NCBI RefSeq assembly: GCF_036373705.1
Contig: NC_089863.1
Location: 9,407,357 to 9,471,356 of the forward strand
DNA length: 64,000 nt
Direction: 5' to 3'
DNA from: Amia ocellicauda
Taxonomy: Eukaryota > Chordata > Actinopteri > Amiiformes > Amiidae
The notes under the pieces were generated by a model, which was not told where the DNA came from, made no database searches, and worked only from the letters and a program-made list of their open reading frames with translations. Of the stretch, positions 20,801 to 33,000 are shown piece after piece; positions within the stretch are counted from its first letter, which is position 1, and each line of letters starts with the position of its first letter. The position numbers were made by a program, and so were the translations under genes.

Positions 20801-22272
20801 ATTACGGGAGCATTAAGGGAATTTCATTTTCCAGCAGTAAAATAATGACATCTTTTTCTCTCTCCCCCTCTCTTTTCCTCCCTCTCCCTCACTCTCTCGC
20901 TCGCTCTCTCCAGCTCAACGATTTTTGGTGAGAGAAAAAAGGGAGCAAAATCCATAAAAACAACATGAATGGAAAAATGATTATAAATTATTACAGATGA
21001 TTCTCCCAGTTCCCTCATTCCCTCATCTCTTTCTCCCCCGCTCCCACTCCTCCGTCTCCTGCGCTCTGGGCCAGTGTGCTGGTGCTTCATCCTGTCAGTG
21101 CCTCTTACCCTGCCGATGAGGACGGGTTCTGGGCCGGTGTATTCCTCAATCACAAAGAACTGGTTCCAGATCCAGCTCCTTCGGTTCCTGGAGCGCGACG
21201 GGCCCCGTCCCCCCACTGAGATAGGCTCCGCCTCCTGGAACAGCAGACCCGGTCCACCCCCCGGCCTGGACTCCAGCGTGACCCCAGTACTGTGCTGGTG
21301 GGCCAATGTCTGGGCAGGCAGCTTGGGAAGGGGCTGGGGGCGAAGCCTAATGAAGTGGCCTGGGCTGCTGTCGAACTGGACTTGGCTGTCCCCGGAATCC
21401 GGAATCACTGCGCTTCTGTTCCCTGGCACAGTGTGAACGGCCCCGTCAGGACCTGGTGCGAGATTCTCAAAGCTGTCGGTCTGAACACTCACAGGGAAAT
21501 CCAGAGTCAGACCTGTGCGGCCCAACGTGGTAGGCACGCGACGGTATGGGTGAGGGTCCGGCCTCACCGTGACACCCTCCCCTCCGCCACGGCCCCCCTC
21601 AGGATGGATAGTCCTGGACTGCAGAGTGGCCGTACTGCCTCCCTGCTGGCCTGCGCTTGGCTCTGCCTGCGTCTGCCTGAGTCCTGAACCCACAGCAACC
21701 TCTGCCCGGTGTGGCGCTGCACGGTGGCCTGAGGATGCGGACCGGCTGGCATTGGCCTCAGTGTTGGTAACAAGGGAATCTGGAGTCACTCCATTTCCCT
21801 GGGCTGCCACAGTGGGAATGGTTCCCTCTGGCCTCAGTCTGTTTCCCCTCCTCCTCCCCCCCTTTCCATCCCTCTCTATCTCCTTCACTCTCTCTTTCTC
21901 CCTCTCCCCTTCACTCTCCTTCTCTTCCTCACCCTCTCTCTCCATCTCTGTCAGACCCAGTTCTGTCAGTGCTGTCAGTGTGTGTGGTTCAGGGTCCACT
22001 GGTCCTGGTGTGACTGAACCCACCCATCCGATTCCACTGCTCTGTCCAGAACCAGAACCAGGATCAGGACTGGCCCCAGGACTTGAATCTCTGTGATGCC
22101 CTTTCCTGGGCTGTCTGTCGGACTCTGCGCTTTTCTGGCCTAGGCCAGCATCCCATTGGCTGAGCAGGCTCCCCTTCCCTCCTGCGATTGGTGCATCGGA
22201 TCCCGCTCCTCCTGTAGGTCCCACCCACCAGCAGCAGCACAGGACCAACGAGTGCAGAGTTGCGGCCTTCAT
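8307..22272 (-). CDS. cdh24: Cadherin-24-like type II classical cadherin, enlarged form
   Basis: Calcium-dependent cell-cell adhesion receptor of the plasma membrane, binding catenins inside the cell. Coding exons in transcript order: 22272-21109, 20492-20198, 17956-17837, 16846-16679, 15347-15163, 14233-13977, 13710-13574, 13355-13234, 12301-12184, 12072-11779, 11645-11432, 9848-9470, 9347-8307. All junctions are GT-AG (one acceptor is TAG), phases agree, and the sum is 4494 nt (1497 aa). Visible parts: signal peptide; long prodomain; furin-like RNRR before mature SWIWNQFF with the two type II tryptophans (residues 367, 369); five EC repeats with DINDN and DVNDN calcium motifs; transmembrane segment about 936-962; juxtamembrane [18 protein letters not shown]; catenin-binding [13 protein letters not shown] near 1364. 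Exon sizes 120, 168, 137 and 118 nt are typical of type II cadherins. Human CDH24 is about 800 aa. The excess is in the prodomain and cytoplasmic region. Family assignment is firm; the exact paralogue rests on sequence and the psmb5/psmb11 neighbours. Confidence 0.9.
9865..11420. repeat. GTCA tetranucleotide satellite filling a cdh24 intron
   Basis: About 1.55 kb of CAGT/GTCA units with GTGTCAGT and GTATCAGT variants. It occupies almost the whole intron between the exons ending at 11432 and starting at 9848. The plus-strand ORFs here (poly SVSQSV) are translation of a 4-bp repeat in any frame and are not genes. Confidence 0.95.
12360..13225. repeat. CAGT/GTCTCAGT satellite filling a cdh24 intron
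   Basis: Tandem GTCTCAGTCAGT-type units, with a longer internal periodicity marked by recurring GTCTCAGTAAAT, between the exons at 13234 and 12301. Confidence 0.95.
14234..14384. repeat. (GA)n and (CT)n microsatellites next to a cdh24 acceptor
   Basis: A GA run at about 14240-14284 forms the polypyrimidine tract of the exon starting at 14233 on the minus strand. A CT run follows at about 14330-14384. Confidence 0.85.
15455..15780. repeat. GACAGAGAGGGA-type purine-rich low-complexity tract
   Basis: Irregular repeats of GACAGAGA, GGGAGACAGA and GGGAGGGACAGA within the cdh24 intron between exons at 16679 and 15347. ORFs on either strand are low-complexity artefacts. Confidence 0.85.
16920..17800. 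repeat. CAGT/GTGCCAGT satellite filling a cdh24 intron
   Basis: Tandem units with GTGTGCCAGTCAGT, GTGTGGCAGTCAGT and GTGTGTCATCAGTG variants. It fills most of the intron between exons at 17837 and 16846. Confidence 0.95.
18715..19985. repeat. About 37-bp minisatellite in a cdh24 intron
   Basis: More than 30 units built on GCTGGACAGGCACTGACCAC then TGACACAGCCACACCTT, with shorter and longer variants. It ends beside a retroelement-like 3' tail at 20005-20065. The minus-strand ORFs ([12 protein letters not shown] repeats) reflect the repeat only. Confidence 0.93.
20005..20065 (+). mobile_element. Retroelement-like 3' tail
   Basis: Contains ATGCTTTGGCAACACTGATA then CCAATAAAGCTTTTGG, the widespread fish LINE tail pattern. 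Related tails lie at about 37560-37620, 37735-37840 and, on the opposite strand, 47235-47310. Confidence 0.5.
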
Positions 22273-22526
22273 GACTCCACGATTGGCTGCAGCCCGGGCA
22301 ATTGTTTATGATTGGCGTGTGGGCGGGGCTGGGGTTGCGAGTGCTCTCCTGTCTGTGTTGCTCCCTCCTTCATTCTCTCCCCTCTTTGTTCCATTCCATC
22401 TCCTCTTACTGCTCTCTCTCTTTCTCTCTGTCCTTCCTTCACTGTGTGGCAGGACCTGTTTCCATGCCTCTCTCTTATTCTCTTTCTCTAGCTCTCTCTC
22501 AGTTATATTTTTCCATGTTGAAGAAT
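22273..22526 (-). other. cdh24: cdh24 5' UTR part of the first coding exon
   Basis: On the minus strand a strong acceptor (ATTTTTTCTTACAG) ends at 22527, so this exon probably starts at 22526, about 250 nt before the ATG at 22272. A short upstream ATG lies just after the acceptor and meets a stop within a few codons. Confidence 0.5.
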
Positions 22527-22926
22527 CTGTAAGAAAAAATAGAGAGTTTAAGTGAGTGTAGGGAGAGGGGGAGCAAGAAAAAAGAGAGGAAAGGAGCAGA
22601 GGAAAGGAGGAATAGAGGAGAGGAGGCAAGGAGGCGAGGAGGGGAGGAAGGGAGAGGAGGAGAGGCAGGAAGGAGGAGAGGAGTAGTGAGCCAGTTAGGA
22701 ATGTTGAGCAGGGCTGCGAGTCACCAGATGTGGAAAATCGTTAATTCATTAAATAAAATATAAAGGTATTAATTAGGGAATGTCACAGTGGAATGACTTA
22801 ATTAGGGCTGCGAACGTGTCGTCTGCTGCCTCCTGTACCGGCTCTAACGACCCGCGCACTCGTTAGGGCTGCCAGCGAGCACTAATTACCCATCCCCACC
22901 AGAGAGAGGGAGAGAGCTGTGGAGTA

Positions 22927-22963
<37 letters not shown>

Positions 22964-23805
22964 CCCTTGCTCCTCCTCACTATCTTTCTAATCTTTTCTA
23001 ATCTTATCCGCCCAGGGAAAAGTGAGAATTAGTTTCTCGCTCTCCCATCAATCTTGCTCCTTCTCTCCTTCTCTCTCTCTCTCAGTGCAGTGTTCATGTC
23101 AGTCACTCAGCCAGTCAGTGTATCAGTCAATCAGTTAGTGTATCAGTCAATCAGTTAGTGTATCAGTCACTCAGTATATCAGTCACTCAGTCAGTCAGTC
23201 AGTGTGGCAGTCAGTCAGTGTGTCAGTCAGTCACTCAGTCAGTCAGTCAGTGTGTCAGTCAGTGTGTCAGTCACTCAGTCAGTCAGTCAGTCAGTCAGTC
23301 AGTCCGTGTGTCCTTCAGTCAGTTAGTCATTCAGTCTGCCAACCAGTTAGTCAGTGTGTCAGTCAGTCAGTCAATGTATTGTGTCTGTATTTACCCCCCT
23401 GTCTGTCGGTCTCTCTCTCTCTCACTGTGTCTCTTTATGCTTACACTAAATCTGTTAAAAAGAGACAGAGCGAAAGGGGGGGTGATGGGCAGAGTGAGGG
23501 GGGGAGAGGGAGAAAGAGAGAGTGAGAAACAGATTAAGATAAAAGCAAGAAATTACATTAATGCAGAGATAGATAGAGAGGGGGAGATGTAGAGATTAAG
23601 AGCAGAGGGAACTGAGGGAGGGAGGGTGAGAGAGGGAGCCCACCAAGACACAGCCAGTTAAATGGAGAGAGGGATGAGTGGAGAGATTGCTGGGGGATAA
23701 GAGATAATCCTCCCATCAGAGAATAGGAGGAGGGATAGGGAGAGTGGGGTGGAAAGAGAGAGAGGGAGGGAGAGGGGGCAGAAGAGGTAGAGGAAGAGGG
23801 AGAGT

Positions 23806-23995
23806 TAGTAGAGACAAACTCACTGCACACTACAGTACATTAGCACTGCACTGAAAGAGAGAGAGAGAGAGGTGGGGGTCAATACACAGTGCTGTCGTTC
23901 TCGGTGACCCATTTCTCTCCTGAACACAGAGTATAAACTGTGAATGTAATCTCAATACAGTGTGATCACAATATTGACACTGAGACACCAACTGA
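23806..23995 (-). repeat. Dispersed repeat sharing a 61-bp satellite monomer and a 110-bp unit
   Basis: 23806-23860 is a single monomer of the 30-33.7 kb satellite in reverse orientation (ACTACAGTACATTAGCACTG, then CACTGAAAGAGAG). 23870-23995 matches 54568-54690 near an nrl exon, with shared blocks GTGACCCATTTCTCTCCTGA and CAATACAGTGTGATCA. Confidence 0.75.
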
Positions 23996-24798
23996 GTGAC
24001 ACACTGTGCTGAATGTAAGAGGGTGAGAGAGAGAGGAAAATGGAGAGTGAGAAAGTGAGAGATGGAAAGAGAGACAGACAGAGGAGGAGAGAGGGTCTCA
24101 GAGCGATGGGAGTTTGCAGAAGTTTTCTTTCTTCTTCTAAAAACCAATTTAAAGACAAAAACCAGAAGCTCCTCTTCAGTGCTCTGTGTAAATAGTTTAG
24201 CTTTTGTTGAAATCACTCCAGTAATTAACCAGGGTCGCTAGGGGACTGACGAGGCGTCGCCGGGGAGCACAGGCAGAGGCGGGGGGGGGGGGGCTGTCTT
24301 AATTACAGTTTATTGTTCATTTCCCATTGCGTTTTAATTAAAGTGTAACGGAAGTAAATGTAATAGTTCATGTGACAGACTCCCTGTGTATTAATAATGG
24401 AGGAGAGAGGGCTGCAGCTTAAAGTATAATTTAAATTACAAACATAAAATAACATGAAATGGAATGAGAGAAGAGAGGGAGCGAGAGGGAGAGGAAGAGA
24501 TGAATTTTCTGTACCCCATGTCTCTCTCCCTCTCTGCCTTTCTCTCCATCTCCAGCAGTGCAAACTCTCCATCTCCCTCTCCCTCTCACTCACTCACACA
24601 CTTTCTCTCCCTCCGCCTCTCTCCACCCTTTCTCTCTCCTTGTCCAACACTTCACACACTTTCTTTCCTTCCGTCTCCAGCACACTCTCTCTCTATCTGT
24701 CAGCCTTCTTCACACACTTCTGTTTTCATTTATTATTCATCCCTTGTTCAGATAGTGCATTACTATTTAATTATTGTTAGTTTCCATTATTACTGCTA

Positions 24799-24841
<43 letters not shown>

Positions 24842-25748
24842 TCATTACTGAGGGGAGGGAGAGAGGGAGGGGGAGGGAGAGGGGGACAGAGAGGGAGAGT
24901 GAGGGAAAGTAAGACAGGGAGAGGGCGAAGGAGAGGGAGAAGGGAGGGAAGGACTGAGAATGAGGGAGCGGAGAACGGAGGTTGGAAGAGGGTACAGAGA
25001 CAGAGGGACAGAGAGATAGATAGGGAGGAAGCACAGGATTGCAGTGAGAGACACAATCTGTAATTGGAAATCTCTGTGGTTATCACATTGATGCACTGAT
25101 AATAACACACACACTCAAATACACACACACATCACATACACACACACACGCACTCACACACACACTCACTGACACACACACACACACACACACACTCACA
25201 CGCAGACTCACTCACACACACACACTCGCCCACTCAAATACACAAACACACACACTCATGCAGTCATACACACACACCCATTCACTTATAAAAGCCTGTG
25301 AACTAACAGTGTTTGAAGAGACAACCAAAGAGAGCGAGACACAGAGACAGAAAGAGAGCAGGAAAGAGGGACGGAGAGATGAAGAAGATGTAGAGAGGGA
25401 GAGAGGGAGAAAGAGAGGGAGTTATGTAAGAGACAGGAGTCATGGTTGCAGTCTGAGCTTTAATGATTGAGTTTACGAAGAAGTTAATAACACATCATTG
25501 GAGAAAGAGAGAGAGGGATGAGGGGAGAGAGGGAGAAAGAGAGAGAGTGAAAACTGTGTGTGTAAAGTACGCACACTCTGCGACTGACACACAGTGTAGT
25601 CAGACAGCCAGGCTGTGTGCTGCCGTGCGCAGTGTAGGGGCATGGTGTCGCCCTCGCTGCCCCCCCAGCTCCAGTCAGCCCAATCATCTGGAATCCCCAC
25701 ATCCTTCTCCTTACACTGAATCAGTGTTCAACAAACACTATAAATACA

Positions 25749-25794
<46 letters not shown>

Positions 25795-26229
25795 TCAATT
25801 ACCGGACTGGACTGCTGCAGACTCACTGACCAGACTGGACTGGACTGGACTGCTGCAGAGTCACTGACTGGACTGGACTGGGAAACTGCTGGAGAGTCAT
25901 GGACTGGACTGGATTGCTGTAGAGTCACTGACTGGACTGGATTAATGCAGACTAACTGACTGGACTGGACTGGACTAATGCAGAGCTACTGACTGGGCTT
26001 TACTTGACTGCACCACTGCAGAATAATGGACCAGACTGAACTGGACTGCTGAAGAGTCACTGACTGGACTGGACTAAGTGCGCTGACATCTGCATTAAAA
26101 ACTCCCATATTAAGAGGTAGTTTATTGCATATATGAATCAGTATTATTGCCCCAGAATGATTTACAGAATACAGAACTGGAGCTGAACACAGCAAACAAG
26201 AATAGAGTACTGACAGATTATTAATTCTA

Positions 26230-26268
<39 letters not shown>

Positions 26269-26279
26269 TAAAAAATATA

Positions 26280-26330
<51 letters not shown>

Positions 26331-26722
26331 CACACAGACACACAGACAGACACAGAAACAGGCAGACAGATTGACAGGCAGACAGACATGTTGTAAACAG
26401 GCGCTCTCCAAGTACTGGAACTCCGGCGCTTCCCCGACAGCAACAAACCATCTAATTCCTATAGCAACGAGCGATTGCTACAAGTAGAGAAAAACTAAGA
26501 CATAGTCACACACTGACACACACGGCTGCACAGACACTGAGACACACACAGTGATACACACGGCTGCACAGACACTGACACACACACACACACACACACA
26601 CCCACAAACATCGATACACACTGATGCACAGACAATGACACACACTGATGCTCAGACACCGAGACACACACACACGTAGACATACACAGATTGGCAAACC
26701 TTCTCAAATAAACCTTCTCTTG

Positions 26723-26819
<97 letters not shown>

Positions 26820-26821
<2 letters not shown>

Positions 26822-27005
26822 GCAAGTCTACGCGCCGCCGTCTCTGCATCGGTATTTCATTTCTCCTGCCACCGTCGCCCCCCGACCGTTATCCGACGCG
26901 CAGCCCACAAACCCCCCAGAGCGCCGCCGAAAATTCGTGCTGAAGAAACATCTTACCTCGGGCTGCTGAGGGAGAGGACGCTGGCAGCCCCTGTCGCCCT
27001 CGGTC
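26820..27005 (-). promoter_or_regulatory. cdh24: CpG-rich stretch with candidate cdh24 noncoding first exon
   Basis: A CpG-rich island between simple repeats. On the minus strand it has a good donor, AGCAGCCCGAG then GTAAGATG, so an untranslated exon could end at 26957 and splice to the acceptor at 22527. There is no direct evidence of transcription. Confidence 0.35.
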
Positions 27006-27203
27006 TGTCTGCTGCCTGCCTATCTGTGTGTCAGTGTCTCTTTCTTCCCCCTTTCTACCGTATCTCTCTATTTGTCTTCTCTCTTTGTGGCTCTCCCCTT
27101 TTCTGGCTGGCTTTGTCTTTGTCTATTTCTCTCTCATGCTTTCTTTCTCTCTCTCTGGCTGAGACTGAACGGAACACTGACAGCGGAGACGATGTTATAT
27201 CTG

Positions 27204-27252
<49 letters not shown>

Positions 27253-27304
27253 ATAAACCGAGACTGTCTTCAAATCTCACATCACGTACAACTAACATTC
27301 TCCC

Positions 27305-27341
<37 letters not shown>

Positions 27342-27546
27342 TCTCTTTGTAAGTGCATTTCTTTAATGTGTCACTGGCTAACCGACACACACCCGTATCT
27401 CCGCAGCTGTACTTACTAAAATGATTATTATAATTATTATTGTTGTTGTTGATGATGATGTTTTAGACCATTCTCTTATAATTGTGTGTACTGGAAATCC
27501 ACCTGTCTGTGTGTAAATTGTTACCATTGTTGTAAATTTCTGTACA

Positions 27547-27622
<76 letters not shown>

Positions 27623-28319
27623 TTCACTCACGCAGTCACTCTCTCACACACTCACACATTCTCTTTCATACATACATACAAACACACATTCACAGAAACT
27701 CTCTCTCTTCTTTTGCGTGACTAAATTAGGAGAATTGACAGACTGATCACACACTGAGCACAATAACACACCACATTACCCCCTTCATCCTCTCCATCTC
27801 TCTATCTATCTCTATTCTTCCATCCCCCCTTTCCCATAGCTCTCTGTGTATCCCTCCCTCCCTCTCACCATCCTTCTCTTTCTCCTTCCCTTTGGACTTT
27901 TCCTGTAGCTCCCTCTCTCTCTCTCCCTCCAGCTCCCTCTCTCTATCCCTGTCTCAGTGTATTAGCAGTGTGCTGGTCAGTAACAGAGCCAGTCTTGTGC
28001 CCCTGGCAATGTCATTCTGACTCTGCGTGTGTGTGTGTGAGGGTGTGTGAGTGTGTGAGTATGTGTGTGTTGGGTGCATTGGGGGGAGCCCTGTGTGGGA
28101 GTGACTGTATGTTGTGTGAGAACTTGTGTGTGTGAGGGTGCGTGAGTGAGTGTGTGTGTATGCGTGTTTGTGACTGTGAGTTTGTGTAAGTGTGTGTGTG
28201 TGTGTGTGTGTCTGTGTGTGTGTGTGTGTGTCTTCGTCAGAGTGTGTAAGTGAGTGAGGTGTGTTGGGGGGAGTGCTGTACAGACACATACTGTTTACTG
28301 TTGTGTATCTTATGACAGT

Positions 28320-29880
28320 ATCTATATACACCTGGAGTACACACACTGTACTGTAGATATACACCTGGAGTACACACTGTACTGTATATATACACCTGTA
28401 CTACACACACTGTACTGTATATATACACCTGGAGTCCACACACTGTACTGTATATATACACACCTGGGGTACACACACTGTACTGTATATATACACCTGG
28501 AGTACACACACTGTACTGTAAATATACACCTGGAGTACACACTGTACTGTACATATGCACCTGGAGTCCACACACTGTACTGTATATATACACCTGTACT
28601 ACACACACTGTACTGTATATATACACCTGGAGTCCACACACTGTACTGCATATATACACCTGGAGTCCACACACTGTACTGTACATATACACCTGGAGTA
28701 CACACTGTACTGTATATATACACCTGGAGTACACACACTGTACTGTATATATACACCTGGAGTACACACACTGTACTGTATATATACACCTGGAGTACAC
28801 ACACTGTACTGTATATATACACCTGGAGTCCACACACTGTACTGTACATATACACCTGGAGTCCACACACTGTACTGTATATATACACCTGGAGTCCACA
28901 CACTGTACTGTATATATACACCTGGAGAACACACACTGTACTGTAGATATACACCTGGAGTCCACACACTGTACTGTATATATACACCTGGAGTACACAC
29001 ACTGTACTGTATATATACACCTGGACTACACACACTGTACTGTATATATACACCTGGAGTACACACACTGTACTGTACATATACACCTGGAGTACACACT
29101 GTACTGTATATATACACCTGGAGTACACACACCATACTGTATATATAAACCTGGAGAACACACTGTACTGTATATATACACCTGGAGTCCACACACTGTA
29201 CTGTATATATACACCTGGAGTACACACACTGTACTGTACATATACACCTGTACTACACACACTGTACTGTATATATAAACCTGGAGAACACACTGTATTG
29301 TATATATACACCTGGAGTCCACACACTGTACTGTAGATATACACCTGGAGTACACACACTGTACTGTATATATACACCTGGAGTACACACACCATACTGT
29401 ATATATAAACCTGGAGAACACACTGTACTGTACATATACACCTGGAGTACACATACCGTACTGTATATATACACCTGGAGTACACACTGTACTGTATATA
29501 TACACCTGGAGTACACACACCATACTGTATATATAAACCTGGAGAACACACTGTACTGTATATATACACCTGGAGTACACACACTGTACTGTATATATAC
29601 ACCTGGAGTACACACACTGTACTGTACATATACACCTGTACTACACACACTGTACTGTATATATAAACCTGGAGAACACACTGTATTGTATATATACACC
29701 TGGAGTACACACACTGTACTGTATATATACACCTGGAGTACACACTGTACTGTACATATACACCTGTACTACACACACTGTACTGTATGTATACACCTGG
29801 AGTACACACACTATACTGTATATATACACCTGGAGAACACACTGTACTGTATATATACACCTGGAGTATACACTAGACTA
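28320..29880 (+). repeat. 33-bp minisatellite
   Basis: About 45-48 units of TATATACACCTGGAGTACAC then ACACTGTACTGTA, with variants (GTACTACA, GTCCACAC, AACACACTG). The same unit in inverse orientation forms the array at 63510-64000. ORFs on both strands (YIYSTVC and IHLEYTHC repeats) are artefacts. Confidence 0.95.
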
Positions 29881-30084
29881 TACAGTGTGTGTATAGACCC
29901 ACACATCGCAACAAGTGCACTCCATCCTCTTCTCTCTCTCTTCCTCACAGTACCCAGTACCAGATGGCTGACCCATCTGTTCTTTCTTTTCCTCCCTCTC
30001 GCTCTGTCTCACTCCATCCTTCTGTCTCAGTTCTTGAAAGCACTCATCTAAATCCTTCTAAAATTATCTTTTCTCTCTCGCTCC

Positions 30085-33000
30085 CTCTCTCTCTCAGGGC
30101 AGTGTTAATGTACTGTAATGTCCAGTCAGTCAACGCTCAGATCAACTCCCTGGCCTCGCTCTCCTTCTCACTCTTGGATTGTCTCTCCATCCCTCTCAGG
30201 GCAATATTAATGCACTATACTGTCAGGTCAGTCAATCACTCACTCTTTTTTATTCACAACCCCTTCCCCTTCAGTGCAGTGTTAATGTGCTTTAGTGTTC
30301 AGTCAGTGTGTCTGTATTAACCCTCTCTCTCAGTGCAGTGTTAATGTGCTGTAGTGTTCAGTCAGTGTCTGTATTAACCCTCTCTCTCTCAGTGCAGTGT
30401 TAATGTGCTGTAGTGTTCAGTCAGTCAGTGTCTGTATTAACCCTCTCTCTCTCAGTGCAGTGTTAATGTGCTGTAGTGTCCAGTCAGTGTCTGTATTAAC
30501 CCTCTCTCTCTCAGTGCAGTGTTAATGTGCTGTAGTGTTCAGTCAGTCAGTGTGTCTGTATTAACCCTCTCTCTCTCAGTGCAGTGTTAATGTGCTGTAG
30601 TGTTCAGTGTGTCTGTATTAACCCTCTCTCTCTCAGTGCAGTGTTAATGTGCTGTAGTGTTCAGTCAGTGTGTCTGTATTAACCCTCTCTCTCTCAGTGC
30701 AGTGTTAATGTGCTGTAGTGTTCAGTGTGTCTGTATTAACCCTCTCTCTCAGTGCAGTGTTAATGTGCTGTAGTGTCCAGTCAGTGTGTCTGTATTAACC
30801 CTCTCTCTCTCAGTGCAGTGTTAATGTGCTGTAGTGTTCAGTCAGTCAGTGTCTGTATTAACCCTCTCTCTCAGTGCAGTATTAATGTGCTGTAGTGTTC
30901 AGTCAGTGTGTCTGTATTAACCCTCTCTCTCAGTGCAGTGTTAATGTGCTGTAGTGTTCAGTCAGTGTGTCTGTATTAACCCTCTCTCTCTCAGTGCAGT
31001 GTTAATGTGCTGTAGTGTTCAGTCAGTGTGTCTGTATTAACCCTCTCTCTCTCAGTGCAGTGTTAATGTGCTGTAGTGTTCAGTCAGTCAGTGTGTCTGT
31101 ATTAACCCTCTCTCTCAGTGCAGTGTTAATGTGCTGTAGTGTTCAGTCAGTGTGTCTGTATTAACCCTCTCTCTCTCAGTGCAGTGTTAATGTGCTGTAG
31201 TGTTCAGTCAGTCAGTGTCTGTATTAACCCTCTCTCTCTCAGTGCAGTGTTAATGTGCTGTAGTGTCCAGTCAGTCAGTGTGTCTGTATTAACCCTCTCT
31301 CTCTCAGTGCAGTGTTAATGTGCTGTAGTGTTCAGTCAGTGTCTGTATTAACCCTCTCTCTCTCAGTGCAGTGTTAATGTGCTGTAGTGTTCAGTGTGTC
31401 TGTATTAACCCTCTCTCTCTCAGTGCAGTGTTAATGTGCTGTAGTGTTCAGTCAGTGTGTCTGTATTAACCCTCTCTCTCTCAGTGCAGTGTTAATGTGC
31501 TGTAGTGTTCAGTCAGTGTGTCTGTATTAACCCTCTCTCTCTCAGTGCAGTGTTAATGTGCTGTAGTGTTCAGTGTCTGTATTAACCCTCTCTCTCTCAG
31601 TGCAGTGTTAATGTGCTGTAGTGTCCAGTCAGTGTGTCTGTATTAACCCTCTCTCTCTCAGTGCAGTGTTAATGTGCTGTAGTGTTCAGTCAGTGTGTCT
31701 GTATTAACCCTCTCTCTCAGTGCAGTGTTAATGTGCTGTAGTGTTCAGTCAGTGTGTCTGTATTAACCCTCTCTCTCTCAGTGCAGTGTTAATGTGCTGT
31801 AGTGTTCAGTCAGCGTGTCTGTATTAACCCTCTCTCTCTCAGTGCAGTGTTAATGTGCTGTAGTGTTCAGTCAGTCAGTGTCTGTATTAACCCTCTCTCT
31901 CTCAGTGCAGTGTTAATGTGCTGTAGTGTTCAGTCAGTCAGTGTGTCTGTATTAACCCTCTCTCTCTCAGTGCAGTGTTAATGTGCTGTAGTGTTCAGTC
32001 AGTGTGTCTGTATTAACCCTCTCTCTCTCAGTGCAGTGTTAATGTGCTGTAGTGTTCAGTCAGTGTGTCTGTATTAACCCTCTCTCTCTCAGTGCAGTGT
32101 TAATGTGCTGTAGTGTTCAGTCAGTCAGTGTCTGTATTAACCCTCTCTCTCTCAGTGCAGTGTTAATGTGCTGTAGTGTTCAGTCAGTCAGTGTCTGTAT
32201 TAACCCTCACTCTCAGTGCAGTGTTAATGTGCTGTAGTGTTCAGTCAGTCAGTGTCTGTATTAACCCTCTCTCTCTCAGTGCAGTGTTAATGTGCTGTAG
32301 TGTTCAGTCAGTCAGTGTCTGTATTAACCCTCACTCTCAGTGCAGTGTTAATGTGCTGTAGTGTTCAGTCAGTCAGTGTCTGTATTAACCCTCTCTCTCT
32401 CAGTGCAGTGTTAATGTGCTGTAGTGTTCAGTCAGTGTGTCTGTATTAACCCTCTCTCTCTCAGTGCAGTGTTAATGTGCTGTAGTGTTCAGTCAGCGTG
32501 TCTGTATTAACCCTCTCTCTCAGTGCAGTGTTAATGTGCTGTAGTGTTCAGTCAGTGTGTCTGTATTAACCCTCTCTCTCTCAGTGCAGTGTTAATGTGC
32601 TGTAGTGTTCAGTCAGTCAGTGTCTGTATTAACCCTCTCTCTCTCAGTGCAGTGTTAATGTGCTGTAGTGTTCAGTCAGTGTGTCTGTATTAACCCTCTC
32701 TCTCTCAGTGCAGTGTTAATGTGCTGTAGTGTTCAGTGTGTCTGTATTAACCCTCTCTCTCTCAGTGCAGTGTTAATGTGCTGTAGTGTTCAGTCAGTCA
32801 GTGTGTCTGTATTAACCCTCTCTCTCTCAGTGCAGTGTTAATGTGCTGTAGTGTTCAGTCAGTGTGTCTGTATTAACCCTCTCTCTCTCAGTGCAGTGTT
32901 AATGTGCTGTAGTGTCCAGTCAGTCAGTGTGTCTGTATTAACCCTCTCTCTCTCAGTGCAGTGTTAATGTGCTGTAGTGTTCAGTCAGCGTGTCTGTATT

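Larger units (their letters stand above)
22530..28320. other. Region upstream of cdh24: microsatellites, dispersed repeats, no coding exon
   Basis: Contents: GA-rich purine tract 22540-22690; CT run 22930-22960; CAGT repeat 23100-23375; dispersed repeat 23806-23995; ATT run 24800-24840; CA-rich 25110-25260; CTGGACTGGA minisatellite about 25800-26080; AAT/ATT runs 26230-26328; CA-rich 26500-26660; CT/CA runs 26730-26818; CT runs 27210-27350 and 27550-27607; GT-rich 28020-28240. If the candidate first exon at 26957 is right, most of this is the first cdh24 intron. Confidence 0.6.

Noticed and set aside
28322-29860. 512-residue ORF with YIYSTVC repeats and its opposite-strand partner
   Set aside because: The 33-bp unit is a multiple of three, so any stop-free frame stays open. 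Both strands are open equally.
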